Virus record (IMG/VR): IMGVR_UViG_3300050015_000091
Coordinates: 1 to 32,557 of that record
Source of the DNA: a virus
DNA length: 32,557 nucleotides
Strand: one strand, 5' to 3'
Shown: piece after piece, positions 1-5,581 of the stretch
How the letters are laid out: the number at the start of each line of letters is the position of its first letter
Position numbering within the stretch: the stretch's first letter is position 1
The notes under the pieces: model-generated
Databases searched by the model: none
Told to the model about the DNA's origin: nothing
The model's input: only the letters and a program-made list of their open reading frames with translations
Program-made: the position numbers and the translations under genes

Positions 1-151
1 CAACGCTGGGGACATCACCGCTAGGGACATCACCGCTTGGGACATCACCGCTAGGGACATCAACGCTGGGGACATCAACGCTGGGAACATCAACGCTGGG
101 GACATCACCGCTAGGGACATCACCGCTAGGGACATCAACGCTGGGAACATC
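1..151 (+). repeat. Tandem 15-base coding repeat (left part)
   Basis: About ten tandem 15-base units of the form GACATCACCGCTAGG or GACATCAACGCTGGG lie in frame, each coding a five-residue unit (D/N)-I-(T/N)-A-(G/R/W). The array continues at the right edge (about 32527-32557), where GGGAACATCACCGCTGGT and the next unit appear. The last nine bases of the window equal the first nine. The true copy number is uncertain because such arrays collapse easily in assembly. Confidence 0.9.
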
Positions 152-355
152 CTATATTATGCGCTCTGTAGTGTTTACAACTCAATTAAATGCTTATCTA
201 TAAAAGCCATACGAGAAGTCCATAGTGAACCTATTTGTCTTGACGGTGAACTGACAATTAAAACTGATGAACCAAAAGAAACCATAAAAATAGGCAACCA
301 AACCTATAATAAAGATGAAGTCGAGCAAGCATTAAAGGATGTTAAATCACTATGA
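2..355 (+). CDS. DI-repeat protein, 3' part (split by window edge)
   Basis: This frame is open from base 2 to the TGA at 353-355 and lacks its start, which lies at 32403 on the right edge. It encodes pentapeptide units such as GDITA, RDITA and GDINA, followed by a tail beginning ILYYALCSVYNSIKCLSIKA and containing PICLDGE. I recognise this as a common phage and bacterial family of unknown function with an N-terminal cap, a variable (D/N)I repeat region and a conserved Cys/Leu-Asp-Gly tail. The repeats resemble pentapeptide-repeat or right-handed beta-helix proteins, but the Ala is out of register with the classical A(D/N)LXX pattern. Its function is unknown; DNA mimicry or a structural scaffold are only possibilities. 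The stop overlaps an ATG (ATGA). Confidence 0.8.
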   Translation, partial: NAGDITARDITAWDITARDINAGDINAGNINAGDITARDITARDINAGNILYYALCSVYNSIKCLSIKAIREVHSEPICLDGELTIKTDEPKETIKIGNQTYNKDEVEQALKDVKSL

Positions 356-384
356 CCAACTCACAAACAAAGGAGAGCAAAGTA

Positions 385-549
385 ATGAGTAAGCGAGTAA
401 CATTAAACATTAGGGAAATTGAATATATTGTCAGTGCATTAAAAGATTTACAAAACCCTGGCCTTGTAGATTATGAAGTTGTAAAAACTGGCAGACGAGT
501 TTATCAAGATATAATTGACAAATTAACAGGGTTAGACAAGGGGGAATAA
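385..549 (+). CDS. Small hypothetical protein (54 aa)
   Basis: I chose the ATG at 385 because AAAGGAG lies at a normal distance upstream. The in-frame ATG at 352 overlaps the previous stop and has no ribosome site of its own, and the codons between resemble the untranslated or leader stretch at 32359-32403. The protein starts MSKRVTLNIREIEYIVSALK, predicts as mostly helical, and ends in a charged tail. I do not recognise a family. It lies in a run of very small closely spaced genes typical of phage early regions, so a host-interaction role is possible but not shown. Confidence 0.65.
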   Translation: MSKRVTLNIREIEYIVSALKDLQNPGLVDYEVVKTGRRVYQDIIDKLTGLDKGE

Positions 550-550
550 T

Positions 551-604
551 ATGACCCACTTAGGGTTATTGTGCTTTATGTTTATAAGGAGCAGTTATGA
601 TTAA
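551..604 (+). CDS. Possible very short ORF (17 aa)
   Basis: ATG at 551 follows AAGGGGGAATAAT directly and encodes MTHLGLLCFMFIRSSYD before TAA. It begins right after the stop of the preceding gene. The ribosome site is good but the peptide is too short to judge, and it overlaps the next short ORF. It may serve only for translational coupling. Confidence 0.25.
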   Translation: MTHLGLLCFMFIRSSYD

Positions 605-647
605 CGAACAAACAATAGAAATAGCTTGTGCTATAATAAAACTATAA
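597..647 (+). CDS. Possible very short ORF (16 aa)
   Basis: ATG at 597 follows a strong ATAAGGAG site and encodes MINEQTIEIACAIIKL before TAA. Its 3' end overlaps an extended -10 promoter (629-637). The ribosome site argues for translation, but the length gives no family evidence. It could be a remnant whose 3' part was replaced when the downstream promoter and gene were inserted. Confidence 0.3.
   Translation: MINEQTIEIACAIIKL
629..637 (+). promoter_or_regulatory. Extended -10 promoter TGcTATAAT
   Basis: A consensus TATAAT at 632-637 is preceded by TG at the extended -10 position. No good -35 lies 17 bases upstream (CAAACA at 609-614), as is usual for extended -10 promoters. It is 35 bases upstream of the GTG start at 672. 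The same TGcTATAAT occurs at 4741-4749. Confidence 0.6.
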
Positions 648-671
648 GCTGAATAAGGAGTTACTACCAAA

Positions 672-917
672 GTGAAAATAACAAATTACCGTTTAGAACT
701 AGCATTCTTGATACCAGATGACAAAAAGCTCTCCGTTGATGAAGTCAAAGCGACAGTTGAAAACTCGCTCAAGGCAATCAACAAAGATAGTTTGAAGCAA
801 ATGAAAAAGGGCGCAGTGAGATTTGAAAGTTTGCAAGACCTTGAGGACTATGACCTACAACTTCAAAAACTAAAGCGAGAGTGGAACTCTACGCAGAAAG
901 CTAAAAAAGGAAAATAA
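672..917 (+). CDS. Hypothetical protein (81 aa)
   Basis: The start is GTG at 672, preceded by AAGGAG at 655-660 and by its own extended -10 promoter. The product (MKITNYRLELAFLIPDD...) seems to have a short beta segment followed by amphipathic helices rich in Lys and Glu (residues 20-81). It is highly charged with a basic C-terminus (KAKKGK). No family is recognised. The next start codon follows one base after the stop, so the genes to 1494 are probably one transcription unit. Confidence 0.7.
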   Translation: MKITNYRLELAFLIPDDKKLSVDEVKATVENSLKAINKDSLKQMKKGAVRFESLQDLEDYDLQLQKLKREWNSTQKAKKGK

Positions 918-918
918 A

Positions 919-1083
919 ATGCGTGTGGTGGAAGATTATCAAGACAATGATAGTGGAAAAAAATTATCAATTCCTCACAAATGGGGTAGCAAAAGTTTTG
1001 ACTATAAGAAGCAAGTATTGATACAACGTAAAAAAGCCAGACAGCGCAAATTGGCTGCAAGGCAAAGGACTAGAACACGATGA
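919..1083 (+). CDS. Small basic hypothetical protein (54 aa)
   Basis: This short gene starts at ATG 919 after AAAAAAGGAAAATAAA and ends at TGA 1081-1083, overlapping the next start by ATGA. The product begins MRVVEDYQDNDSGKKLSIPH and has an acidic N-terminus and a very basic C-terminal half (QRKKARQRKLAARQR), suggesting binding to nucleic acid or to acidic partners. Tight coupling to both neighbours supports it as real. No family is recognised. Confidence 0.65.
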   Translation: MRVVEDYQDNDSGKKLSIPHKWGSKSFDYKKQVLIQRKKARQRKLAARQRTRTR

Positions 1084-1268
1084 AATCACAACCAACAATC
1101 ACAACCTCATTATTCACATTGACGATACTGTCATTTGCTATTTGGGTAACAATGACCTATGGCTGGTTTGCATTGGGCTTGTATCTATTCCTATGTGCAG
1201 TTATATCACTGGCGTTTGATGTCGTAAGAATTATGAGGGTAATCAATGATGGAAAATCTGGAAAATAA
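1080..1268 (+). CDS. Small two-helix membrane protein (62 aa)
   Basis: The protein has two predicted membrane segments (about residues 9-28 and 30-50; TSLFTLTILSFAIWVTMTYG, then WFALGLYLFLCAVISLAF) and a short charged C-terminus. It overlaps the upstream gene by four bases (ATGA) and the downstream KGG-motif gene by 23 bases. Small early membrane proteins in phages often act in superinfection exclusion or membrane remodelling, but nothing here proves that. It is not next to the lysin, so a holin role is less likely than for the proteins at 25589-25904. Confidence 0.65.
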   Translation: MKSQPTITTSLFTLTILSFAIWVTMTYGWFALGLYLFLCAVISLAFDVVRIMRVINDGKSGK

Positions 1269-1494
1269 TGAAAGAGATAAACGACTTGGCACAGTCAATC
1301 GTGTCGGTAGGGGTGCGCACAATCGCACTCATGCCCAAAACGTGGCACTTGGTAAAAAAGGTGGCACAACGAAAACCAATAGAACCCAATACAAAGGTTT
1401 CGGTTCAATGGATAGGGACAGACTTAAAGAAATTACTCGCAAAGGCGGCAAAAATCGTTGGCAAACCAAGCCGATTGACGAAACACAAGCTTGA
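1246..1494 (+). CDS. KGG-motif protein (about 82 aa)
   Basis: The product contains two KGG-type segments: a short GKKGGTTK near residue 37 and KGFGSMDRDRLKEITRKGGK in the C-terminal half. The latter closely matches the stress-induced KGG repeat (GFASMD...REIASKGG) seen in small bacterial and phage proteins. This match favours this frame over the overlapping ORF at 1268-1561. The start may be ATG 1246 or 1249, with GAGGG upstream. KGG proteins are small, basic and poorly understood, and some are thought to bind nucleic acid. Very basic composition fits that idea. Confidence 0.65.
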   Translation: MMENLENNERDKRLGTVNRVGRGAHNRTHAQNVALGKKGGTTKTNRTQYKGFGSMDRDRLKEITRKGGKNRWQTKPIDETQA

Positions 1495-1538
1495 TTTTGA
1501 ATATGACAAGACGTTACCAGAAATAAAAAAGGAACTGC

Positions 1539-2021
1539 ATGGTATCACGAAAGATAACTAACCAATTGGACGCTATGAAGTCCGCTGTATGCCCTAAATG
1601 CGACAGCACAAGGCTTTTATATGCACATGGCAAGTTGTCCTGCACCAACTGTGGACACGTGATTGGTGCAACCATGAACAAGTATGGTGCAAAAAAGAGT
1701 ACCTATAATGGCTACAATTATGACAGCAAGTTTGAAAGCCAAGTGGCACAAGATTTGGACTTGAGATTACGTGCTGGCGACATCAAGGAAGTGCAGCGAC
1801 AGGTAAAAATACCACTTGACGCTTACGGCAAACATATCACCAATTATTTCATTGACTTTATGATTACTCGCAGTGATGGCACGCATGAATATATTGAAGC
1901 CAAAGGTATGGAAACAGATGTTTGGAAACTCAAATGGAAAATGTTTGAAGCCAAGATGAACCAACAAGAGCCAGAGGCAGTGTTGACGGTTATCAAACAA
2001 AAACAATGGAAAAACCATTGA
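1539..2021 (+). CDS. Zinc-ribbon plus DUF1064-like putative endonuclease
   Basis: The start at 1539 follows AAAAAAGGAACTGC. Residues 18-38 form a zinc ribbon (CPKC...CTNC; C18, C21, C35, C38). From residue 46 the protein matches the DUF1064 phage family (MNKYGAKKSTYNGYNYDSKF). That family keeps an acidic/PD-(D/E)XK-like core, seen here as FIDFMI and YIEAKG (E-x-K). DUF1064 proteins usually lie among phage replication or recombination genes and are predicted nucleases. The N-terminal zinc ribbon is not part of the usual domain, and an internal ATG at 1674 would give the bare domain. The last codons overlap the -35 of the next promoter. Confidence 0.75.
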   Translation: MVSRKITNQLDAMKSAVCPKCDSTRLLYAHGKLSCTNCGHVIGATMNKYGAKKSTYNGYNYDSKFESQVAQDLDLRLRAGDIKEVQRQVKIPLDAYGKHITNYFIDFMITRSDGTHEYIEAKGMETDVWKLKWKMFEAKMNQQEPEAVLTVIKQKQWKNH

Positions 2022-2046
2022 CAGAACACCTAAAGTTTGCTAGAGT
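2001..2046 (+). promoter_or_regulatory. Promoter with palindromic operator (cassette copy 1)
   Basis: TTGACA (2018-2023), a 17-base spacer ending in TGC, and TAGAGT (2041-2046) form a promoter with an extended -10. The inverted repeat CAATGG-N5-CCATTG (2004-2020) runs into the -35. The 23-base block 2001-2023 differs by one base from 28830-28852, which also ends in a TTGACA with a TAGAAT 17 bases later. It overlaps the 3' end of the DUF1064 gene and drives the genes at 2106 and 2325. Confidence 0.8.
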
Positions 2047-2105
2047 AGTGTTATAGGCAAAACAAAATAAACATAAAAATAGCCTATGGAAAAGAGAACA
2101 GCAAA

Positions 2106-2303
2106 ATGGGTAAAACAATATCAAAATTAGACACAGCAAAAACAAACACAGTCGCAACCGTCAAAGTTATTTTGGCGTTGGCGTTTTTGGTAGCAGCTTT
2201 GAACTTAGGCGGTTACTTGCTATTGAGTGACTTGGCTAAAAACATTTTGGCAGTCATTGTTGGCTTCACTGGCGTTTGGATATTAGTTAGTAACGTGAGA
2301 TAA
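2106..2303 (+). CDS. Small two-helix membrane protein (65 aa)
   Basis: It starts at ATG 2106 after the leader GAGAACAGCAAA, a motif shared with five other genes in the window. A basic N-terminus with Thr/Lys (residues 1-18) precedes two membrane segments (about 19-40 and 44-62). It is co-transcribed with the lysozyme-like protein downstream (21-base gap), so a role in membrane targeting or control of that enzyme, or in superinfection exclusion, is possible. No family is recognised. Confidence 0.65.
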   Translation: MGKTISKLDTAKTNTVATVKVILALAFLVAALNLGGYLLLSDLAKNILAVIVGFTGVWILVSNVR

Positions 2304-2324
2304 TCAGAACTGCTGAAAAGCATT

Positions 2325-2777
2325 ATGAAATTGATTATTACATCTATGATAACAGTAGTGATTTGGGGGTTGATAGCAATACCGACCCCAAAACCACGCA
2401 TTGAGGGAAGCCCAGCGATTGCACCAATTCCTTTTATAAGCGCACCTAAGCCAATCAAGTTAGCTGATGTAGTTGCTATTGCACCTTTGGCAACAAACAC
2501 GCAGCAGAGCGCACAGGCGCAAAGCACAGCGCAAATTAGCGTTAGCGAAGCAGCAGCCAAAGCATTTATCTACCAACATGAAAGCGGAAATGACACCACC
2601 AGCGTCAACAAGAACAGCGGGGCTTGTGGACTGGGGCAAGCGTTACCATGCAGCAAAATGCCTTGCTCAATGACTGATTATGGCTGTCAAGACAGCTTTT
2701 TCACTGAGTATATGCAGGGTCGGTATGGCAGTTGGATAAATGCTTATAATTTTTGGCAAAGTCATTGTTGGTGGTAG
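2325..2777 (+). CDS. Membrane-anchored APF/SLT-like muralytic protein
   Basis: Residues 1-20 form a signal peptide or membrane anchor, residues 20-75 a Pro/Ala/Gln-rich linker, and residues 76-150 a lysozyme-like domain. The domain has FIYQHESGND (likely catalytic Glu86), the signature GACGLGQALPCSKMPC, and a C-terminal RYGSWINAYNFWQSHCWW like that of aggregation-promoting-factor and SLT-type domains. Several cysteines (C101, C109, C114, C121 and C148) suggest disulfides outside the cytoplasm. It lies far from the tail and lysis genes under its own promoter, so it may act in exclusion, wall remodelling or lysis support. The domain call is by motif recall only. Confidence 0.75.
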   Translation: MKLIITSMITVVIWGLIAIPTPKPRIEGSPAIAPIPFISAPKPIKLADVVAIAPLATNTQQSAQAQSTAQISVSEAAAKAFIYQHESGNDTTSVNKNSGACGLGQALPCSKMPCSMTDYGCQDSFFTEYMQGRYGSWINAYNFWQSHCWW

Positions 2778-2796
2778 TAACCACGAGTGATATACT
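2768..2796 (+). promoter_or_regulatory. Promoter TTGGTG-N17-TATACT with TGa
   Basis: TTGGTG at 2768-2773 and TATACT at 2791-2796 are 17 bases apart, and TGA immediately precedes the -10 (extended -10). The -35 overlaps the end of the muralytic gene. It would drive the gene at 2823 and probably the ParB/PAPS-reductase module behind it. Confidence 0.65.
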
Positions 2797-2822
2797 ATAA
2801 GCAAGAAAGGAACAGCAACTCT

Positions 2823-3089
2823 ATGAGGTTATTTGATAAACTGAAAGAACAGACTAATGCGATAATTCCAAGTCAGTGTTATTTGCACTTTGACACGCAT
2901 GGTTTGATAATACGGTTTCAAGTTGAACGTGACATATCACCACCAATTTTGATTGATGAAACTATGGCACGAGCGATAAGTGAATACCTAACAGAGTATC
3001 TGACTGTTTTTGATGATGTGAAAAAGCATGGTTGGAAAAATAGCGTGAAAGGAAAAGACAATGGAAGTCAAACAAATACCACTAAGTAA
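2823..3089 (+). CDS. Hypothetical protein (88 aa)
   Basis: I chose ATG 2823 because GAAAGGA precedes it and because an upstream GTG at 2787 lies inside the promoter. The protein starts MRLFDKLKEQTNAIIPSQCY, appears to have a beta-rich middle (HFDTHGLIIRFQVERDI) and a C-terminal helix, and ends in a polar tail. It overlaps the ParB-like gene by 29 bases, so the two are translationally coupled. It may belong to the same module, but no family is recognised. Confidence 0.6.
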   Translation: MRLFDKLKEQTNAIIPSQCYLHFDTHGLIIRFQVERDISPPILIDETMARAISEYLTEYLTVFDDVKKHGWKNSVKGKDNGSQTNTTK

Positions 3090-3648
3090 GATTAAACCAG
3101 CAGAATATAACCCAAGAACTTTGACAAAAGAGGAGTTCGCTGGACTAAAAACTAGCATTGAAACATTTGGGCAAGTTGAAAATCTGGTAGTCAATAAAGA
3201 TGGCACGCTGATTAGTGGACATCAAAGATTTGAAGTTATGAAGTCATTGGGCTGGAAAACAGCAGCAGCGCACCAAGTTGACCTCAATAAAAGGCAAGAG
3301 AAAAAGCTCAATATCACCATGAATAACCAAGCAATCGCTGGTGCATGGGATAGCATAAAATTATCAGAGATTTTGGAAGAACTGAAAAGCGATGACGATT
3401 ATGAAAGCCTACGCTTGAATAAATTAGAACCATTGGACTTATCTGGGCTTAATCAGACCAGTCTTGATGACGGTGAAGCACCTAAAAACCAAGAGTATGA
3501 AACTGGTGGTGGTATCAAGCAATATACAATCGTATTTGACACTATTGACCAACAAGATATTTTCATGGAGTGGGTGCAAGGCTTGAGAGCAGCATACCCA
3601 GACGGTGAAACAATCGCTGAACGCATAATCTTGGCAATTCAACCATGA
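3061..3648 (+). CDS. ParB/Srx-fold nuclease-like protein
   Basis: Residues 1-100 form a ParB N-terminal-like domain: an opening strand with PLSKIKPAEYNPR, then LVVNKDGTLISGHQRFEVMK, with the signature I-S-G-H-x-R (residues 51-56) that in this fold binds and hydrolyses nucleotides. The C-terminal part has an acidic linker and a short beta/alpha segment (IKQYTIVFDTIDQQDIFMEW). Such free-standing ParB-like proteins in phages often pair with methyltransferases or PAPS-reductase-like enzymes. Here the next gene overlaps by four bases and is exactly such an enzyme. It is not a partition protein by context, because there is no ParA and no plasmid-like module. Confidence 0.85.
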   Translation: MEVKQIPLSKIKPAEYNPRTLTKEEFAGLKTSIETFGQVENLVVNKDGTLISGHQRFEVMKSLGWKTAAAHQVDLNKRQEKKLNITMNNQAIAGAWDSIKLSEILEELKSDDDYESLRLNKLEPLDLSGLNQTSLDDGEAPKNQEYETGGGIKQYTIVFDTIDQQDIFMEWVQGLRAAYPDGETIAERIILAIQP

Positions 3649-4736
3649 ATATAAAGCATTTCACTGACACTGATGTACTGACGGCTGCAAAAGACCGTAT
3701 CAAAGAGGTTATAAACACCTTTGACAAGTGCCATGTGATGTTTAGTGGTGGCAAAGATAGCCTTGTGTTGCTGCATTTGACACAGGAAGTCTATGACGAA
3801 ATGGGTATCAAAGAAAAAGTCAACGTGATATTCAGAGATGAGGAAATAATACCCCAAATTGTTATTGATTTTGTCATAAAACATTGGAAATCTGGCAAAT
3901 ATAACTTTAGGTACTACGCAACGCAGCTCAAAAGCGAGAAGTTTATCATGGGCAAAAAGGTGGCGTATATTCAATGGGACGAAAACCGCAAATGGATACG
4001 TGAAAAGCCAGAGGGCGCACTTGAGTTCCCAGGTTTAGTTTTAGACCAGTACAATAGTGACTTTAAGATAACAGAGGGTGATAAGGGGCTGATTGCCTTA
4101 CTGACTGGACAAAGAGCCGATGAAAGTTTGGTACGTCTTGGCAGTGTTTTGAACAAATTAAACAAACCCTTTATATCTAAAAGTGGCAGCGATAATTGTA
4201 GAATAATTAAACCATTGTACGATTGGAACGAGAGCGATATTTTCAAGTATATGCATGATAAAAGTATTGAATATTGCCCAATTTACGACCAAGAGTTATT
4301 CAATGGCTCTAATCTACGTGTTTCAACACCACTACACGCTGAAACATCAAAGCGTATTTATCAATTGAAAACACAAGACCCACAATTCTACAATCAGATA
4401 ATAAGTGTATTCCCCGAAATGGAAACTCAAGCACGATATTACAAGGACTTTGCCAATGGGCGCAAAGACATCATGGAGTTATACCCTCGTGGTTGGAATG
4501 GCGTAATTAAATACATCGATGATAACTTAGAGGGCAAAACAAGGGCGCTGGCACTCAACCGCGTGCAAACTGCTATCAAGTTGCGCGCGAACAAGATTGA
4601 GCAGTACCCACAGTCGCTTGGTGGTTACCCAATACGCTACGTGTTCCAAATGGTTATCAATGGTGCATACAAGCGTCAAATACTACCGAAAAATAAAGCC
4701 TCAAAATTAGATTTGGAATATGAAAATATCGTCTAG
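3645..4736 (+). CDS. PAPS-reductase/IbrA-like PP-loop ATPase
   Basis: The N-terminus has the PP-loop SGGKDS (residues 34-39) of N-type ATP pyrophosphatases, followed by VNVIFRDEEI and, downstream, LLTGQRADES, KPLYDWNESDIFKYMHD, YCPIYDQELFNG and LRVSTPLHAETSKR. This set fits the phage PAPS-reductase family and IbrA/DUF3440 proteins rather than metabolic CysH. DndC, which works in DNA phosphorothioation, shares the same core. It likely adenylates a substrate, possibly for sulfur or nucleotide transfer, but the substrate is unknown. It overlaps the ParB-like gene, and a second ParB-like protein of IbrB type follows at 6135. The 363 residues look full length. Confidence 0.85.
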   Translation: MNIKHFTDTDVLTAAKDRIKEVINTFDKCHVMFSGGKDSLVLLHLTQEVYDEMGIKEKVNVIFRDEEIIPQIVIDFVIKHWKSGKYNFRYYATQLKSEKFIMGKKVAYIQWDENRKWIREKPEGALEFPGLVLDQYNSDFKITEGDKGLIALLTGQRADESLVRLGSVLNKLNKPFISKSGSDNCRIIKPLYDWNESDIFKYMHDKSIEYCPIYDQELFNGSNLRVSTPLHAETSKRIYQLKTQDPQFYNQIISVFPEMETQARYYKDFANGRKDIMELYPRGWNGVIKYIDDNLEGKTRALALNRVQTAIKLRANKIEQYPQSLGGYPIRYVFQMVINGAYKRQILPKNKASKLDLEYENIV

Positions 4737-4740
4737 GTTA

Positions 4741-4749
4741 TGCTATAAT
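4741..4749 (+). promoter_or_regulatory. Extended -10 promoter TGcTATAAT
   Basis: A perfect TATAAT (4744-4749) with TG at the extended position lies directly after the stop of the PAPS-reductase-like gene. The -35 is poor (TGAAAA at 4721-4726). It serves the AT-rich HNH-like gene at 4773 through an AAGGAGAACAGC leader (4757-4768). Confidence 0.7.
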
Positions 4750-4772
4750 AACAGGTAAGGAGAACAGCAAAA

Positions 4773-5201
4773 ATGAAAAAACTAGGGCTTGAAGCACATA
4801 GCAGAAACAACAAATTATATGTTTGTTGGCAAAATATGATTAGGCGTTGCTATGATAATAAAACAAATCACTTTGAAAATTATGGTGGTAGAGGGATTAT
4901 AGTCTGTGATGATTGGCGCAATTTTGATAATTTTTATAATGATATGCATATTAGTTACAAAATTGGTTTACCACTTGATAGAAAAGACAATAATGGTAAT
5001 TATTCAAAACATAATTGTCATTGGGTTACTCAAAAACATCAATTAAATAATACGAGTAGAAATAGATTTATAACCTATGGTGGAAAAACTTTGACATTAT
5101 CACAATGGGCAGAAGAAATTGGCGTAAAGCGTAGCACTTTTGCTCAACGATTTTATGTTTATAAGTGGAGTTTGAATAGAATATTTGGGGGTATTGTGTA
5201 A
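4773..5201 (+). CDS. HNH-like, homing-endonuclease-type protein
   Basis: The protein carries the pattern YGGRGIIVCDDWRNFDNFYN (residues 37-56), LDRKDNNGNY (68-77) and NCHWVTQKHQLNN (81-93). These are typical of a family of phage HNH-like endonucleases, followed by a C-terminal DNA-binding segment (GGKTLTLSQWAEEIGVKRST) resembling NUMOD or HTH tails of homing enzymes. The gene is visibly more AT-rich than its neighbours and has its own promoter and ribosome site. It sits between otherwise overlapping genes, which suggests a free-standing homing gene inserted into the module. It also overlaps the next start (TAATG). Nuclease activity is inferred from the family. Confidence 0.75.
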   Translation: MKKLGLEAHSRNNKLYVCWQNMIRRCYDNKTNHFENYGGRGIIVCDDWRNFDNFYNDMHISYKIGLPLDRKDNNGNYSKHNCHWVTQKHQLNNTSRNRFITYGGKTLTLSQWAEEIGVKRSTFAQRFYVYKWSLNRIFGGIV

Positions 5202-5581
5202 TGGCAACTGGTATTTACAATGGCTTCAAAGGGGACTTACGAGATAAAGTTGGACAACTGCAAGAGTTGTTGATACGTGATGGCTATATGCCACCGCATG
5301 ATAAATGCTATTTGTGCAACCAAACACAAGGGCGCATACTCTATCATCTTGAGGACTACACGAAAGTCTTGGACAGCTCAATGCCTATGTGTTTTATGTG
5401 TCATATGATGTTGCACTGTTGCATAAAAAGACGACCAGATTTGTGGGAAGCTTATCAAAAAGAGGTATGCAATGGCTATCAATATCTATTACAGGGTTAC
5501 GAAGTGCAGCGATTATTTGATGAACTTGACAAAGGTAACTACCATTTGGAAAAAATAAACAATGCGAGGTTATTTGTATGA
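5201..5581 (+). CDS. HNH/zinc-finger-like protein (126 aa)
   Basis: Two Cys pairs (C36/C39 and C64/C67) surround H49 and are followed by H68 and H72 (CYLC, YHLEDY, CFMCHMMLH). This matches small phage and bacterial proteins annotated as HNH-type or zinc-binding, where the His-Glu-Asp-Tyr and C-x-x-C-H segments form a treble-clef-like site. The C-terminal half appears helical. It overlaps its neighbours at both ends (TAATG before, ATGA after), so it is an integral part of the ParB/PAPS-reductase/methyltransferase operon. It could be the nuclease arm of this module, or it could be a small DNA-binding protein. Confidence 0.65.
   Translation: MATGIYNGFKGDLRDKVGQLQELLIRDGYMPPHDKCYLCNQTQGRILYHLEDYTKVLDSSMPMCFMCHMMLHCCIKRRPDLWEAYQKEVCNGYQYLLQGYEVQRLFDELDKGNYHLEKINNARLFV

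Noticed and set aside
1-151. CRISPR array from the short repeats at the left edge
   Set aside because: The unit is a 15-base tandem repeat in one open frame, without unique spacers, and it encodes a known repeat-protein type.
1268-1561. 97-codon ORF in place of the KGG-motif gene
   Set aside because: It overlaps the KGG-motif frame, which has a recognisable family signature. This frame shows none. It is kept only as a question in the findings.
2787-2822. GTG start for the gene at 2823
   Set aside because: It falls inside the extended -10 promoter, and the ribosome site lies between it and the ATG at 2823.
3061-3648. Plasmid-type partition (ParB) role
   Set aside because: There is no ParA and no partition context. 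The gene is coupled to a PAPS-reductase-like enzyme instead.
3645-4736. Metabolic CysH (sulfate assimilation) enzyme
   Set aside because: The sequence beyond the PP-loop fits the phage/IbrA-like group, and no other sulfur-assimilation gene is present.
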